Source: Bradyrhizobium erythrophlei (lineage in GTDB: Bacteria > Pseudomonadota > Alphaproteobacteria > Rhizobiales > Xanthobacteraceae). From it: a DNA stretch of 64,000 nt. Within the stretch, counting starts at the first letter, position 1. Each line of letters opens with the position of its first letter. The position numbers and the translations under genes were made by a program. The stretch is from NCBI GenBank assembly GCA_900129675.1, contig FSRD01000001.1, positions 3,895,501-3,959,500 on the forward strand. The letters are read 5' to 3'. Positions 17,380 through 24,924 of this stretch are shown here, in pieces. The notes below the pieces were generated by a model. It ran no database searches. It worked only from the letters and a program-made list of their open reading frames with translations, and was not told the DNA's origin.

Positions 17380-18032
17380 TTGCGCCTTGCAAGCGCGTTG
17401 AAGTCTGCCGTCTGCGATGACGGCCGCGGCAAAGCCTAGCGAGCAGCCGCGAACCGAGTCTTGCGTGGCGTCCGGTAACGGCCGTTGCGAAGCGTAGACA
17501 GAGAGGTTGCAGGCCGGAACGACAGTGAACGGGAACATAGCCCCGAAATCGATCGTGATCGGAGTAGCCGACCCTATCCCGCAAAGGGGAAGGCGGAATC
17601 GCAGCCCGCGCTATAGCGAGCGGCCTGAGATGCTCCCGGGGTTCGTACCGCCAGCATGCAACCAAAGGAAGCAACGCGAACAAGGGAGATCCATCCGGTT
17701 CAGGCGCAAGTCTGTAGGACCTGCCAAGCCGAAGAGGTGAGAAGGGTCTGATGACCGGGTGGAAGTCAGACTGACTGATAGTACTCTGCGGTCGGGAGAG
17801 CCGGCTACATGGGGAAGCGGTCAGCGGTAGTTGAATTGTTCTTGGGCGACATGGGCTCCATGCAACGGGAGTTACGGCCTTCTACTCAGAGAGAAGATCA
17901 GCTGACCATGGAAACGAAACTTGAACAGATAGCAGTGAAAGCTGTGAACCAACTGCCGAAGAGCGTGGTGCGGGAAATCCGCACGCCACGTTCTGTGGGA
18001 GCCGGGGGCGGGCGACCGCCTCCGGCGACCCG
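17380..18032 (+). mobile_element. Group II intron 2, ORF-less and inserted in intron 1 domain VI
   Basis: About 650 nt that begin TTGCGCCTTGCAAGCG and end near GGCGACCCG. A start of a maturase frame (METKLEQIAVKAVNQ at 17908) runs straight into sequence that normally follows the maturase gene, so almost the whole protein has been deleted. Domain V is intact at 17961-17993. The flanking DNA (GTGCGGG before, GTGGGCGCGAG after) is the split domain VI of intron 1. It would need a maturase from elsewhere to move. Confidence 0.6.
17961..17993 (+). ncRNA. Group II intron 2, domain V
   Basis: GAGCGTGGTGCGGGAAATCC and GCACGCCACGTTC form the expected domain V hairpin: an AGC triad at the base, CGTGG/CCACG lower stem, a bulge, TGCGG/CCGCA upper stem and a GAAA tetraloop. 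The following bases (TGTGGGAGCCGGGGGCGG ...) would form domain VI. This is a different intron class from intron 1, judging by the domain V sequence. Confidence 0.7.
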
Positions 18033-18066
18033 GTGGGCGCGAGGTAACTCGCGTCCCTACCGCGAA
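18033..18066 (+). ncRNA. Remainder of group II intron 1 domain VI and 3' end
   Basis: GTGGGCGCGAGGTAACTCGC followed by GTCCCTACCGCGA. Joined to 17372-17379 (TGTGCGGG) it gives a stem GCGGG...GGGCGCGAG-GTAA-CTCGCG-TCCC-A-CCGC with a single bulged A seven to eight bases from the end, the hallmark of the domain VI branch site. This is the main evidence that intron 2 interrupts intron 1. Confidence 0.6.
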
Positions 18067-18386
18067 AGTGACCGGCACGCGGCCCCGTGAAACAGCGGGT
18101 TGGCTCCGGGGTGAATTGCGCCAACGGAAGTCCGCCGCCAGCGGGGATTCTGGAGGCCGATCCGACAGTAACGCGCCCCCCTCTTTTTTGGTGTGGCCGT
18201 TATTAATCCTTGCGTAGCGTCCGGGAGGGGCAGCTACTGCTGATGCGAGCGCGCCATTGCACGACGAAAACATCGCGCTGTACCGCAAACTCATTGCGGC
18301 TCCTTGGCGGAGCCGTGTTCCTGTTGCTCCCGATACGGGCACAACGCGCCCGTCATCTCATTTGATCACCCGAAAGGAGATCAATC
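18067..18386. other. Gap with a hairpin, no gene
   Basis: Downstream exon side of intron 1. No convincing frame is seen. A perfect 7-bp hairpin (CGGCTCC-TTGGC-GGAGCCG) lies at 18297-18315, about 70 bp before the next gene; with no T-run it could be a leader structure rather than a terminator. Confidence 0.4.
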
Positions 18387-18671
18387 ATGTCACGTCGAAC
18401 CATTATCTCGGTTGCTGCATCCGTCATCATTGGCATCGGATGCATTACGACCATTTCAACTGACGCCTTTGCGTACCGCGGTGGTGGTCGTGCTGGTGTT
18501 GGCCGTGCTGGCGTTTATCACGGTGGCGTTTACCGTGGTGGCGTTTACCGTGGTGCAGCCGTACGCCGTGGGGTGGCCGTAGGCGTCGGAGCTGCTGCGG
18601 TCGGTGCTGCTGCTTACGGCGCATACGGACGCGGACGCTGCGGATACTATCCCTATCCAGCCTGCTACTAG
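18387..18671 (+). CDS. Secreted glycine/tyrosine-rich repeat protein
   Basis: A 94-residue protein with an N-terminal signal peptide (SVAASVIIGIGCITTISTDA, cleavage likely after AFA), then short repeats of the type GVYRGG/GVYHGG and an Ala/Gly-Val-rich stretch, ending GRCGYYPYPACY. AAAGGAG lies before the ATG and an intrinsic terminator follows at 18761. Such proteins are exported and perhaps attached to the envelope; function unknown. Confidence 0.8.
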   Translation: MSRRTIISVAASVIIGIGCITTISTDAFAYRGGGRAGVGRAGVYHGGVYRGGVYRGAAVRRGVAVGVGAAAVGAAAYGAYGRGRCGYYPYPACY

Positions 18672-18760
18672 AACTGGCGCAGAACCCGGTCCCCCTGGGG
18701 GCCGGAGGCGCGCTGGCTTAGAGCAACAACCTGATCGACCTTTGTCAGGCTTGAACAGTG

Positions 18761-18784
18761 AAGCCGCCTTCGGGCGGCTTTTTA
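18761..18784 (+). terminator. Rho-independent terminator
   Basis: AAGCCGCC-TTCG-GGCGGCTTTTT: an eight-base-pair stem with a UUCG loop and a T-run, placed about 90 bp after the glycine-rich gene it would end. Confidence 0.88.
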
Positions 18785-18980
18785 TTTGGCGGCATCGATC
18801 GGAAGTGCCGCGCAGCTCTGGGCCGAGATGTCTCTTCATGGCACGAAACGGACCAACCGGTGCAGTCGGCTGATGTCCGTTGATTGGAGTAGTCCGGAAC
18901 TCGCTGGTAGAGGGTCAAGCCTACGCGATTGACCCGGACCTAAGGGACGAGTGCTGCACATGTCCGCCCCCTGTCCCACA

Positions 18981-20474
18981 TCACCAGTGCGCTTTCAGCA
19001 CCGCGTCCACGGACGTCACTCCCGCAATCATTGAGCCGGTAATCGCGACCAGCGCGGGCACGCCGCGCGGTAATTCGAGGTTGATCAGCGAGGCCATGAA
19101 GATCGCAGCCATGGGCAGGGCGATGACGAAGTAACGTCCTTGAACGCCCAAGACATGTGGCGAAGCGACAGGCGTGTAGGTGAGGAAAAAAATCAGATAA
19201 ACCAACACAAAGTAGCTGAGGACGGCAAAGCCTGTCACGATCGCCACGCGCGCAAGCGTTCCACCCAGCGGCAGTTTTTGCAGCGGGACAAGCAGGAGGA
19301 GGGCCGTGAGCACGATATAAGTCCAGGGCTGAAGCACAATGTCCTGCCAGCCCAGGATGCCAATGAGTTCCGGCCACAGCGGGGCGCCCCATTCGCGCAG
19401 AGCCGTCCATGTCGCCAGCGGGAAATGAAATGGGTGCTCCCACATGTAAGCGAGTTTCCACAACGGATCAAACTGCTCCACTGGATAGTCGTATCCCTCG
19501 CGGACACGCCACGCCGCTACATCCGCTGAGACTCCGACCACCCACAGCGGCGACAGGATAACGCCCGGCAATACCACGATCGCAATGCTCTTCCACCGGC
19601 CGAGGAGCTTGCCGAGCCGGCCGGACATCAACTCCAACAGCACGAAAACAATCTGCGGCTGTTTGGCGAGTACACATAGCGTCATCCATAGCGAGCGCTC
19701 CCAGACGCGCCCGCCAGAGGGATTCAATGCGGCTCTGAAGCAGAGTGCGGTGATCACCAGCGCATAGCTGAGCGCCGCACCGTCCGCGCTAAGAACAACG
19801 CGGTTATAGAGCGATACTGGCAGCATCGCGATCAACACGAACGCCCATGGGAGGGCCGGAGTGGCCGCGATGGCGTAGGCCGTTACCGCCGTGAAAACGA
19901 CCAGGCCGAGGAAGCGCATCAGGAACAGCAGTTCGGGTAAATCGAGGCTGAGCAGACGTCCGATAGCTGCCGCGAGTATATAAGGAGCATAGGCGACCGG
20001 ACTGTAGCCCTCTGTGCCGGCAAACGGCGCGAACACAGGCGTTTGTGCGGCCTCATCATCTCTCGCGCCGATGATGTTATGATACTCGGCCATGATCTGG
20101 CCGTAGCGTACTCCCTCCTCTCTGGACCTAGCGAACCATTTTCCCTTGTGCTGTTGAAGAGATGTGGCGAACCATTCCCCCGAGTCCTTGAAGAAATGGA
20201 GCCGTTCGTAGAGTACGCGCTCCACGAAGACTCCCATGCGGCCATTGATCTCGGTGACGGGCAGAAGCTCGCCTCGTGTGTACGAATAAATACGCAGAAA
20301 ATGCGATATCTCGTCGGGCCCGCGTAGTGGCGGATTGACAACGATGATGGCCGATCCGAAGAAAAGCGAGAGCAAGGCAAAGACGATTGCCGGCCAACTC
20401 CCAAATCGCCTCCCGATGCGTGACAGCGCGCTCGGGGCGGCATCAGGCTTGTGCACGGAGGCGCCTTGCAGCAT
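18981..20474 (-). CDS. DUF2142 integral membrane protein (GT-C-like)
   Basis: About 497 residues with ten or more hydrophobic segments (for example AIVFALLSLFFGSAIIVV, LPGVILSPLWVVGVS, VLSYFVLVYLIFFLTY). The first periplasmic loop, NPPLRGPDEISHFLRIYSY, is the DUF2142 signature and resembles the catalytic Asp/Glu loop of GT-C glycosyltransferases that use lipid-linked sugars. The start may be the ATG at 20474 or a TTG 12 bases earlier. It is the last gene of a minus-strand glycan cluster, 150 bases after the DUF2304 gene. Confidence 0.88.
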   Translation of the reverse strand: MLQGASVHKPDAAPSALSRIGRRFGSWPAIVFALLSLFFGSAIIVVNPPLRGPDEISHFLRIYSYTRGELLPVTEINGRMGVFVERVLYERLHFFKDSGEWFATSLQQHKGKWFARSREEGVRYGQIMAEYHNIIGARDDEAAQTPVFAPFAGTEGYSPVAYAPYILAAAIGRLLSLDLPELLFLMRFLGLVVFTAVTAYAIAATPALPWAFVLIAMLPVSLYNRVVLSADGAALSYALVITALCFRAALNPSGGRVWERSLWMTLCVLAKQPQIVFVLLELMSGRLGKLLGRWKSIAIVVLPGVILSPLWVVGVSADVAAWRVREGYDYPVEQFDPLWKLAYMWEHPFHFPLATWTALREWGAPLWPELIGILGWQDIVLQPWTYIVLTALLLLVPLQKLPLGGTLARVAIVTGFAVLSYFVLVYLIFFLTYTPVASPHVLGVQGRYFVIALPMAAIFMASLINLELPRGVPALVAITGSMIAGVTSVDAVLKAHW

Positions 20475-20624
20475 CTCATCACCCAATCATGAAATAGCGC
20501 GCTTCGAAATCCCGGCCGCCCTCAGACCAGGGCCGATGATCTGTCGCCCGAGAGTATCGACGTCTGCTCATGGAAAGGCCACTTGAATCAACCGACCGAC
20601 AAGGGAGCCCGGCGACTCGTGGGC

Positions 20625-20957
20625 TCACGACGTCGATCGATGCGAGCGGGCGTTCGCGATGGCAAGTTCCCTCGCCAGTACGGTGATCAGCTCCATATGC
20701 GCGCGCAGCTTGAGGTGGAGATTGAGTAGAAGGAGCAGACTGATCACGATCCAGATATAGATAATGAGGTCGACACCGCGGCCGATGCCGACGAAATCTG
20801 CAAGGCGGGTCGCGTGCGAAGGAACCCAAACGAAATAGAGCCCGCCGACTGCAGCGAGCACGGCGATGAGCCCGACTGCCGGCGAACGCCGGTACTCGGT
20901 CAAAGCATAGAGCAAAATGCCGAGCAACAATGCAGTGAGGATGAGCTGCGCAATCAT
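20625..20957 (-). CDS. DUF2304 membrane protein
   Basis: A 110-residue protein with three hydrophobic segments (IAQLILTALLLGILLYAL, AVGLIAVLAAVGGLYFVWV, VDLIIYIWIVISLLLLLN) and a cytoplasmic C-terminal helix (ELITVLARELAIANAR). This matches DUF2304, which is regularly next to DPM1-like GT2 enzymes. The ATG overlaps the stop of the glycosyltransferase gene (ATGA), indicating translational coupling. It probably anchors or assists the glycosyltransferase. Confidence 0.85.
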   Translation of the reverse strand: MIAQLILTALLLGILLYALTEYRRSPAVGLIAVLAAVGGLYFVWVPSHATRLADFVGIGRGVDLIIYIWIVISLLLLLNLHLKLRAHMELITVLARELAIANARSHRSTS

Positions 20958-21640
20958 CGGTGGAGCCTCCGCGCGAACAGGTCTACCAGGATCATCAGTG
21001 TGTCGCCGAGCGTTTGACCTTTGGCGAGCGAATAGGCGCTGTACTCGATCCTCACAGGCGCTTCGACGCAATTGAGTCCGCTGGCAGCGATCTGGTGAAG
21101 AATTTCAGAGGCGTGGGCCATCCGATTTTGACGAAGGTTGATGCTGCTCGCACCCCGGCTCGTCATCGCGCGCAGGCCGTTGTGGGTGTCGGTGACACGC
21201 AATCCGGTTGTGAGGCGTGTGAACAAGATCGCCGCCTTGAGCAACATGCGCCGCGACAGCGGCTGGTTGAGCGAAGTCCCAAGGAAACGGCTGCCGAGCG
21301 CGAAATCGGCGCCTTGCCTGGCCAACGCATCGATCAGTACGGCGATGTCGGCGGCGCGGTGCTGCCCATCGGCATCGAACGTCACGATAACGTCAGCCCC
21401 CTCGCTAAGCGCGAAATCCATGCCGGTTTGAAGTGCCGCGCCCTGCCCTAAATTGAGGGAATGTCGCACCACGATACAACCTGCTTCAGCGGCAACGGCG
21501 CCTGTCGCGTCGGTCGAACCATCATCGACGACGAGGGCGCGATATCCAGCGCGCTTGACATCGGCGACGACGCTCGCGATCACCGGTGCCTCATTGTAGG
21601 CAGCGATGACTACCCATACTTGCGGCTCCTGCGACGTCAT
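20954..21640 (-). CDS. Family 2 glycosyltransferase (DPM1/polyprenyl-phosphate type)
   Basis: A 228-residue GT-A enzyme: VWVVIAAYNEAPVIASVV at the start, LVVDDGSTDAT nucleotide-sugar motif, VIVTFDADGQH (DxD-like metal site) and the acceptor-side segment DTHNGLRAMTSRGA. There are no membrane segments of its own. It likely transfers a sugar from NDP-sugar to a polyprenyl phosphate, feeding the DUF2142 protein. It lies between the decayed flippase-like gene and DUF2304, with very short spacings. Confidence 0.92.
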   Translation of the reverse strand: MTSQEPQVWVVIAAYNEAPVIASVVADVKRAGYRALVVDDGSTDATGAVAAEAGCIVVRHSLNLGQGAALQTGMDFALSEGADVIVTFDADGQHRAADIAVLIDALARQGADFALGSRFLGTSLNQPLSRRMLLKAAILFTRLTTGLRVTDTHNGLRAMTSRGASSINLRQNRMAHASEILHQIAASGLNCVEAPVRIEYSAYSLAKGQTLGDTLMILVDLFARRLHR

Positions 21641-21643
21641 CGC

Positions 21644-21899
21644 TTATCCCGCAATGAAGAAAAGACCACACAAAATCAGCACGATGCAGTCGCATCGACA
21701 ACGGTTCGGCAGCCAAGCTGGCGCAAGCGCAAATGCCAGCGCGAGGAACGAATAGGCGCGCGAGAGCTGGTTAAAGCTCAGGATCCAGACTCACAGAACG
21801 GTCAGCGCGGCGTAGAGAATGATCGCAACGAAAAAATTTGTCGTTAAGCAGAAAGTCGCCGAGCGCGGCAACTTGGCGCAGTGAAACACGATCGCTCAT
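21644..21899 (-). pseudogene. EamA/SMR-like small transporter, decayed
   Basis: Starting at the ATG that overlaps the methyltransferase stop (ATGA), the protein reads MSDRVSLRQVAALGDFLL. One base must be skipped in the T-run near 21840 (about codon 23) to continue FFVAIILYAALTVL, then an in-frame TGA, then VWILSFNQLSRAYSFLALAF and, at the end, LILCGLFFIAG. The LSRAY.F.ALAFAL motif is typical of the last membrane segments of ArnE/ArnF-like and EamA transporters, often encoded beside DPM1-type enzymes as lipid-linked sugar flippases. At least two lesions. Confidence 0.65.
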
Positions 21900-22903
21900 C
21901 GGCTTCGCTTCCGCAGCACGACGCGCATGGCATCGAATAAATTGACCGGCAGCCCCAGCCGGTTTGATATCGCTATGCGTTTGGGTCCAAGGCCAGACAT
22001 GCGTGTGAGCTGAAAACTGATTAGCGACAATGGCACAACTTTCCATGGATGGTCGAGATGTTCGACTTCGAGACCGAGGGAGGTCGCCATGGCCTGCATG
22101 CTCGCCTGCGTAAAGAACCATAGGTGCTGCGGCGGTGTCATCAGCCGCCAGTGTGCCCCGGCAACTCTTGAATACAGCGAGCCAAAATCTCCCGTGGTAA
22201 TCACGATGATCCCACCGTGGTCGAGATGATGCACGAGGCGCGCGATTGTGTCGCGGGGGGATGGCAAGTGCTCGATAACGTCGAGCAACACGATAACGTC
22301 GGTTGTGCCGAGCCGCCCAAGAAGGGTCTCGTCGGCTTGACCGGTGAACACGTTCAAGCCTGATCGTCGGCAGTGTTCGGCGGCGTCCTCGGCAAGCTCG
22401 ATCCCTGACACATCGAAGAAGCGCTTTGCTTCCTGCAGAAAAAACCCGTAGGCGCATCCGACGTCAAGCAATCGCCCGGAAGCGCGGAACTTTCGGATGA
22501 ACTCCACGGTTCCTGCAAACTCACGGCGAAGGATGTTTTCCGTGCCGACATAATCCGCGTAGCCGTCGGGACGCTTCCCGGAAAAATAGTCGCTGGTATA
22601 ATAGCTCTCCGGGTCGAAGCCCATCGTCTCAGCTCGCCCGAGACCGCATTGCGCACAACGCTGGATGTCGCAGCCGTTCTTCCTATAAAGAAATCGATGG
22701 ACGCTCGCCTGGCCGCAAGCCAGACACACGTGCGAACGATCTCGGACCCTTGATTCCAAGACCTCGTGGTTTTTGGTGCTCAGGGTGGCAATGGCAGTGG
22801 CGCTCTTTTCGACGCGATCAAAGGTTGCGACCGAGCCGCGCAGGTCCTGAGGGCCTGTACGCCCTTTCGAGTCTTCGGAATGCTGCGTGCGCTCTTCAGG
22901 CAC
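21896..22903 (-). CDS. SAM-dependent methyltransferase with N-terminal zinc ribbon
   Basis: About 335 residues. CLACGQASVHRFLYRKNGCD and CAQCGLGRAE give a zinc-binding region (residues 60-90), followed by a class I methyltransferase domain with GRLLDVGCAYGFFLQEAKRF (SAM motif I) and VIVLLDVIEHLPSP (motif for the DVIEH group). The start is probably GTG. It is the first gene of the minus-strand cluster and likely methylates a sugar or glycan intermediate. Confidence 0.88.
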   Translation of the reverse strand: MPEERTQHSEDSKGRTGPQDLRGSVATFDRVEKSATAIATLSTKNHEVLESRVRDRSHVCLACGQASVHRFLYRKNGCDIQRCAQCGLGRAETMGFDPESYYTSDYFSGKRPDGYADYVGTENILRREFAGTVEFIRKFRASGRLLDVGCAYGFFLQEAKRFFDVSGIELAEDAAEHCRRSGLNVFTGQADETLLGRLGTTDVIVLLDVIEHLPSPRDTIARLVHHLDHGGIIVITTGDFGSLYSRVAGAHWRLMTPPQHLWFFTQASMQAMATSLGLEVEHLDHPWKVVPLSLISFQLTRMSGLGPKRIAISNRLGLPVNLFDAMRVVLRKRSR

Positions 22904-23135
22904 CTATGCGCCGTCACGTTGGAGGACTTGCTTGAAGTGGATCCCACGCCCCTATCCAATACTTACTACTGAGTTGGATGCCGATCAATCAAGCTTTTCC
23001 TTGGTGCGATTGACTTGATGAATCCGCAGAACCCTTGTCCGCGCTGTGGCCGGTCCGGCTTTGGACGTGCAGTCGTGACGTCTGGAAGGCAGTGTCCTTT
23101 GTCCGCTCCTGGCGCGAACCGGAGCAACTGGGCCG

Positions 23136-23371
23136 GTATGATGATGTCCGTTGTTCGGGGTAGACCGGAGTGCGCCGGGAGACCGGCAAGGAGTAGATGG
23201 TGCAAGTCCATCACGATGAAGGAGTAGCGAACCGCCCCGAGTCATGCGCCAGTACCTGTGAGGGTATTGGCGAAGCGTTGACAGGGGAGCGCACAGGCCA
23301 GCCATTGAGCCGCGAAAGTACCCTCATTCTGGGTGCCGACGTCGTTCCGGTGACGGAAGGCAACACGGATG
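23136..23371 (+). mobile_element. Second copy of the group II intron 1 5' region (fragment)
   Basis: From GTATG at 23136 the DNA is nearly identical to 8858-9100 (for example CCGGAGTGCGCCGGGAGACC, CGCGAAAGTACCCTCAT), with a deletion of a few bases after CGAACCGC. The match ends at 23371 after CAACACGGATG. Only part of domain I is present. It is a dead 5' fragment, useful because it fixes the 5' boundary of the first copy. The 230 bp upstream hold no convincing gene. Confidence 0.8.
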
Positions 23372-24030
23372 AAGGAGGCGACGCGCATCATTAAGAATGC
23401 CCGCTTCGACGCGACGAGCATGACAGGCAACCGCGCTGCGCCAGCTCAGCAGTCTGGCCTTGAAGCAAAATCGCTGACACCGCGCCTGGTGGCGAAGAGG
23501 TCGGGCGACGGCACATGCCAGATTGCCGTAGCGCTGCCGGATCTGACCGCGCTGACGACGGCGTGCGGGATCGAGGACACGTTGCTAAAGAAGGCGCGCG
23601 TCAGGCTTTTCGACGGCGATGGGTTTTGGCCGGGGCAGGCGATCCATGCGATTGCGAACAAGGAACGTCGGGTATCGAAGTTGCCGGAGCCGTTCGACGC
23701 TCCCGTTCTCGAATGGAAAGGCCTGCCGGAACGAAGCCTTTACGCACTGTCGCCGCACATGAGCCTCGTTGGGAAGCCGCCCTGGCTTCTTAGGCGTCAA
23801 GAAGACGGCCTGTTCAGGCAGTCTCTCGACAAGCGCGCGCGTCCGGGACAGTCGTATCTCCTCGTAGGCTCGGCGCCGGTCGATGCCGTCGCATCCCAGG
23901 CTTTGGAGATGGAGGAATGCGGCGGGGTTCCGGGCGCGAGCATCTATGCCTTCGGACTGAAGGCGCCCGTTTCAGCGAAAGCGCAGCAGACGCTTTCGCT
24001 GCTCGGAATCGGATATTCCCTTAGGGCGCG
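23372..24030 (+). pseudogene. Internal fragment of an unrecognised protein
   Basis: An open frame of ~215 codons without a proper start, joined on the left to intron DNA and on the right to an IS630 remnant. The sequence is clearly protein-like, for example GDGTCQIAVALPDLTALTTA, ARVRLFDGDGFWPGQAIHAI, GQSYLLVGSAPVDAVASQAL and TLSLLGIGYSLRARV, and looks beta-rich. I do not recognise the family. A member of a larger multi-domain protein is likely, since both ends are cut. Confidence 0.45.
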
Positions 24031-24240
24031 GGTACACACCCAAGCATGCCAGCTGGCTCAACATGGTCGAGATCGAGATCGGCGTCCTGCGCGGCCAGTC
24101 CCTGGACCGCAGAATCGACGACCCAATCTAACTCGCCCGCGAAATCACCGCCTGGCAACAGCAGCGCGACACCGCCGGCGCCCGCATCAAATGGATGTTC
24201 ACAACCGACAAGGCTCGCGACAAAATGGGCCGCGCTTCGT
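24031..24240 (+). pseudogene. IS630-family transposase, C-terminal remnant
   Basis: The frame reads YTPKHASWLNMVEIEIGVLR, then GQSLDRRIDDPI, an in-frame TAA, and ITAWQQQRDTAGARIKWMFT TDKAR. The first block holds the conserved HASWLNMVE(I/L) segment with the last catalytic Glu of IS630 DDE enzymes. Only about 70 residues remain, with a nonsense mutation. Confidence 0.8.
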
Positions 24241-24453
24241 GGAACTCCAGGCGGTGCAAGATGCGCCGGGCTTCGGCGGGTGCGAAGGCCTCATAGAGGG
24301 CGCCGGCCGCTCGCCTCTGACCACTTGCCTCGGATGCCAGGCCGAACCTCAAATTGGAACAGAAAACCAAGGAGGGCGCATATCGCTTGAGAGGCAAGCC
24401 GGAACCTCTGCCGAGGCATCCTGTTAGTTAACAGTCACAAGTTAGAGCGGATC

Positions 24454-24711
24454 ATGAGCTACGTTTTGAGCTTGGTCGTGGCTGCGACTGTATTGGGCGC
24501 TACCCAAGCCAGTTCAGAAGAAGTTGACCTTGGAGTTAGTGTTCGTTGGGTAGACAACGGCGTCACGGTAGGGACAAGCCTAAACAGTTGCTACGATACG
24601 GACTGGAACACGGCCGCGATCAAAGAAGGAGAATCGGAACCCCCAGAGATGATCGCAATTATCGAGAGAAATCGCGAAGACCGCGAGCGTAAGGTAGTAA
24701 TGGACCGCTAG
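24454..24711 (+). CDS. Small exported protein
   Basis: An 85-residue protein with an N-terminal signal peptide (MSYVLSLVVAATVLGATQAS, cleavage probably near ASS) and a polar, acidic mature part ending in a charged helix (IAIIERNREDRERKVV). The ribosome-binding site is weak. Its TAG stop lies inside the 6-bp target duplication of the IS that follows, so the insertion did not alter the protein. Function unknown. Confidence 0.55.
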   Translation: MSYVLSLVVAATVLGATQASSEEVDLGVSVRWVDNGVTVGTSLNSCYDTDWNTAAIKEGESEPPEMIAIIERNREDRERKVVMDR

Positions 24712-24924
24712 GCTAGTTTCTGTCGCGAAACGCCTGTTTTTGTGTCGAGGCATGCCATTTCCCCAATAAAAACCGGGGTGAACTGACGTCGGATGTCGGC
24801 ATTTTCGGAGGCAATTGGACGCCGATTTTCGTCGCGATGTCATTAAGCGCCCATTGGGGGCGGGTTCGGTTGCAAGATGGTGCGGCGGATATCTTTGCGC
24901 CGCAAACGAACTTGAGGGATATTG

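Larger units (their letters stand above)
8858..18066 (+). mobile_element. Group II intron 1, split by nested insertions
   Basis: The 5' end is placed at GTGTG (8858) because homology with the second copy at 23136 starts exactly there. The reverse transcriptase is found in two pieces (9255-9903 and 15262-15600). Domain V lies at 17339-17371, the start of domain VI at 17372-17379, and the rest of domain VI, with a bulged branch-site A, at 18033-18066. The intervening DNA is a serine-recombinase element, an IS110 element and a second small intron. About 0.6 kb of the reverse-transcriptase gene is missing. Boundaries are inferred by eye. Confidence 0.7.

Noticed and set aside
17809..18090. 93-codon frame that looks like a small gene
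   Set aside because: It is the start of a group II maturase joined by deletion to intron domains V/VI; the DNA is explained by the intron RNA.
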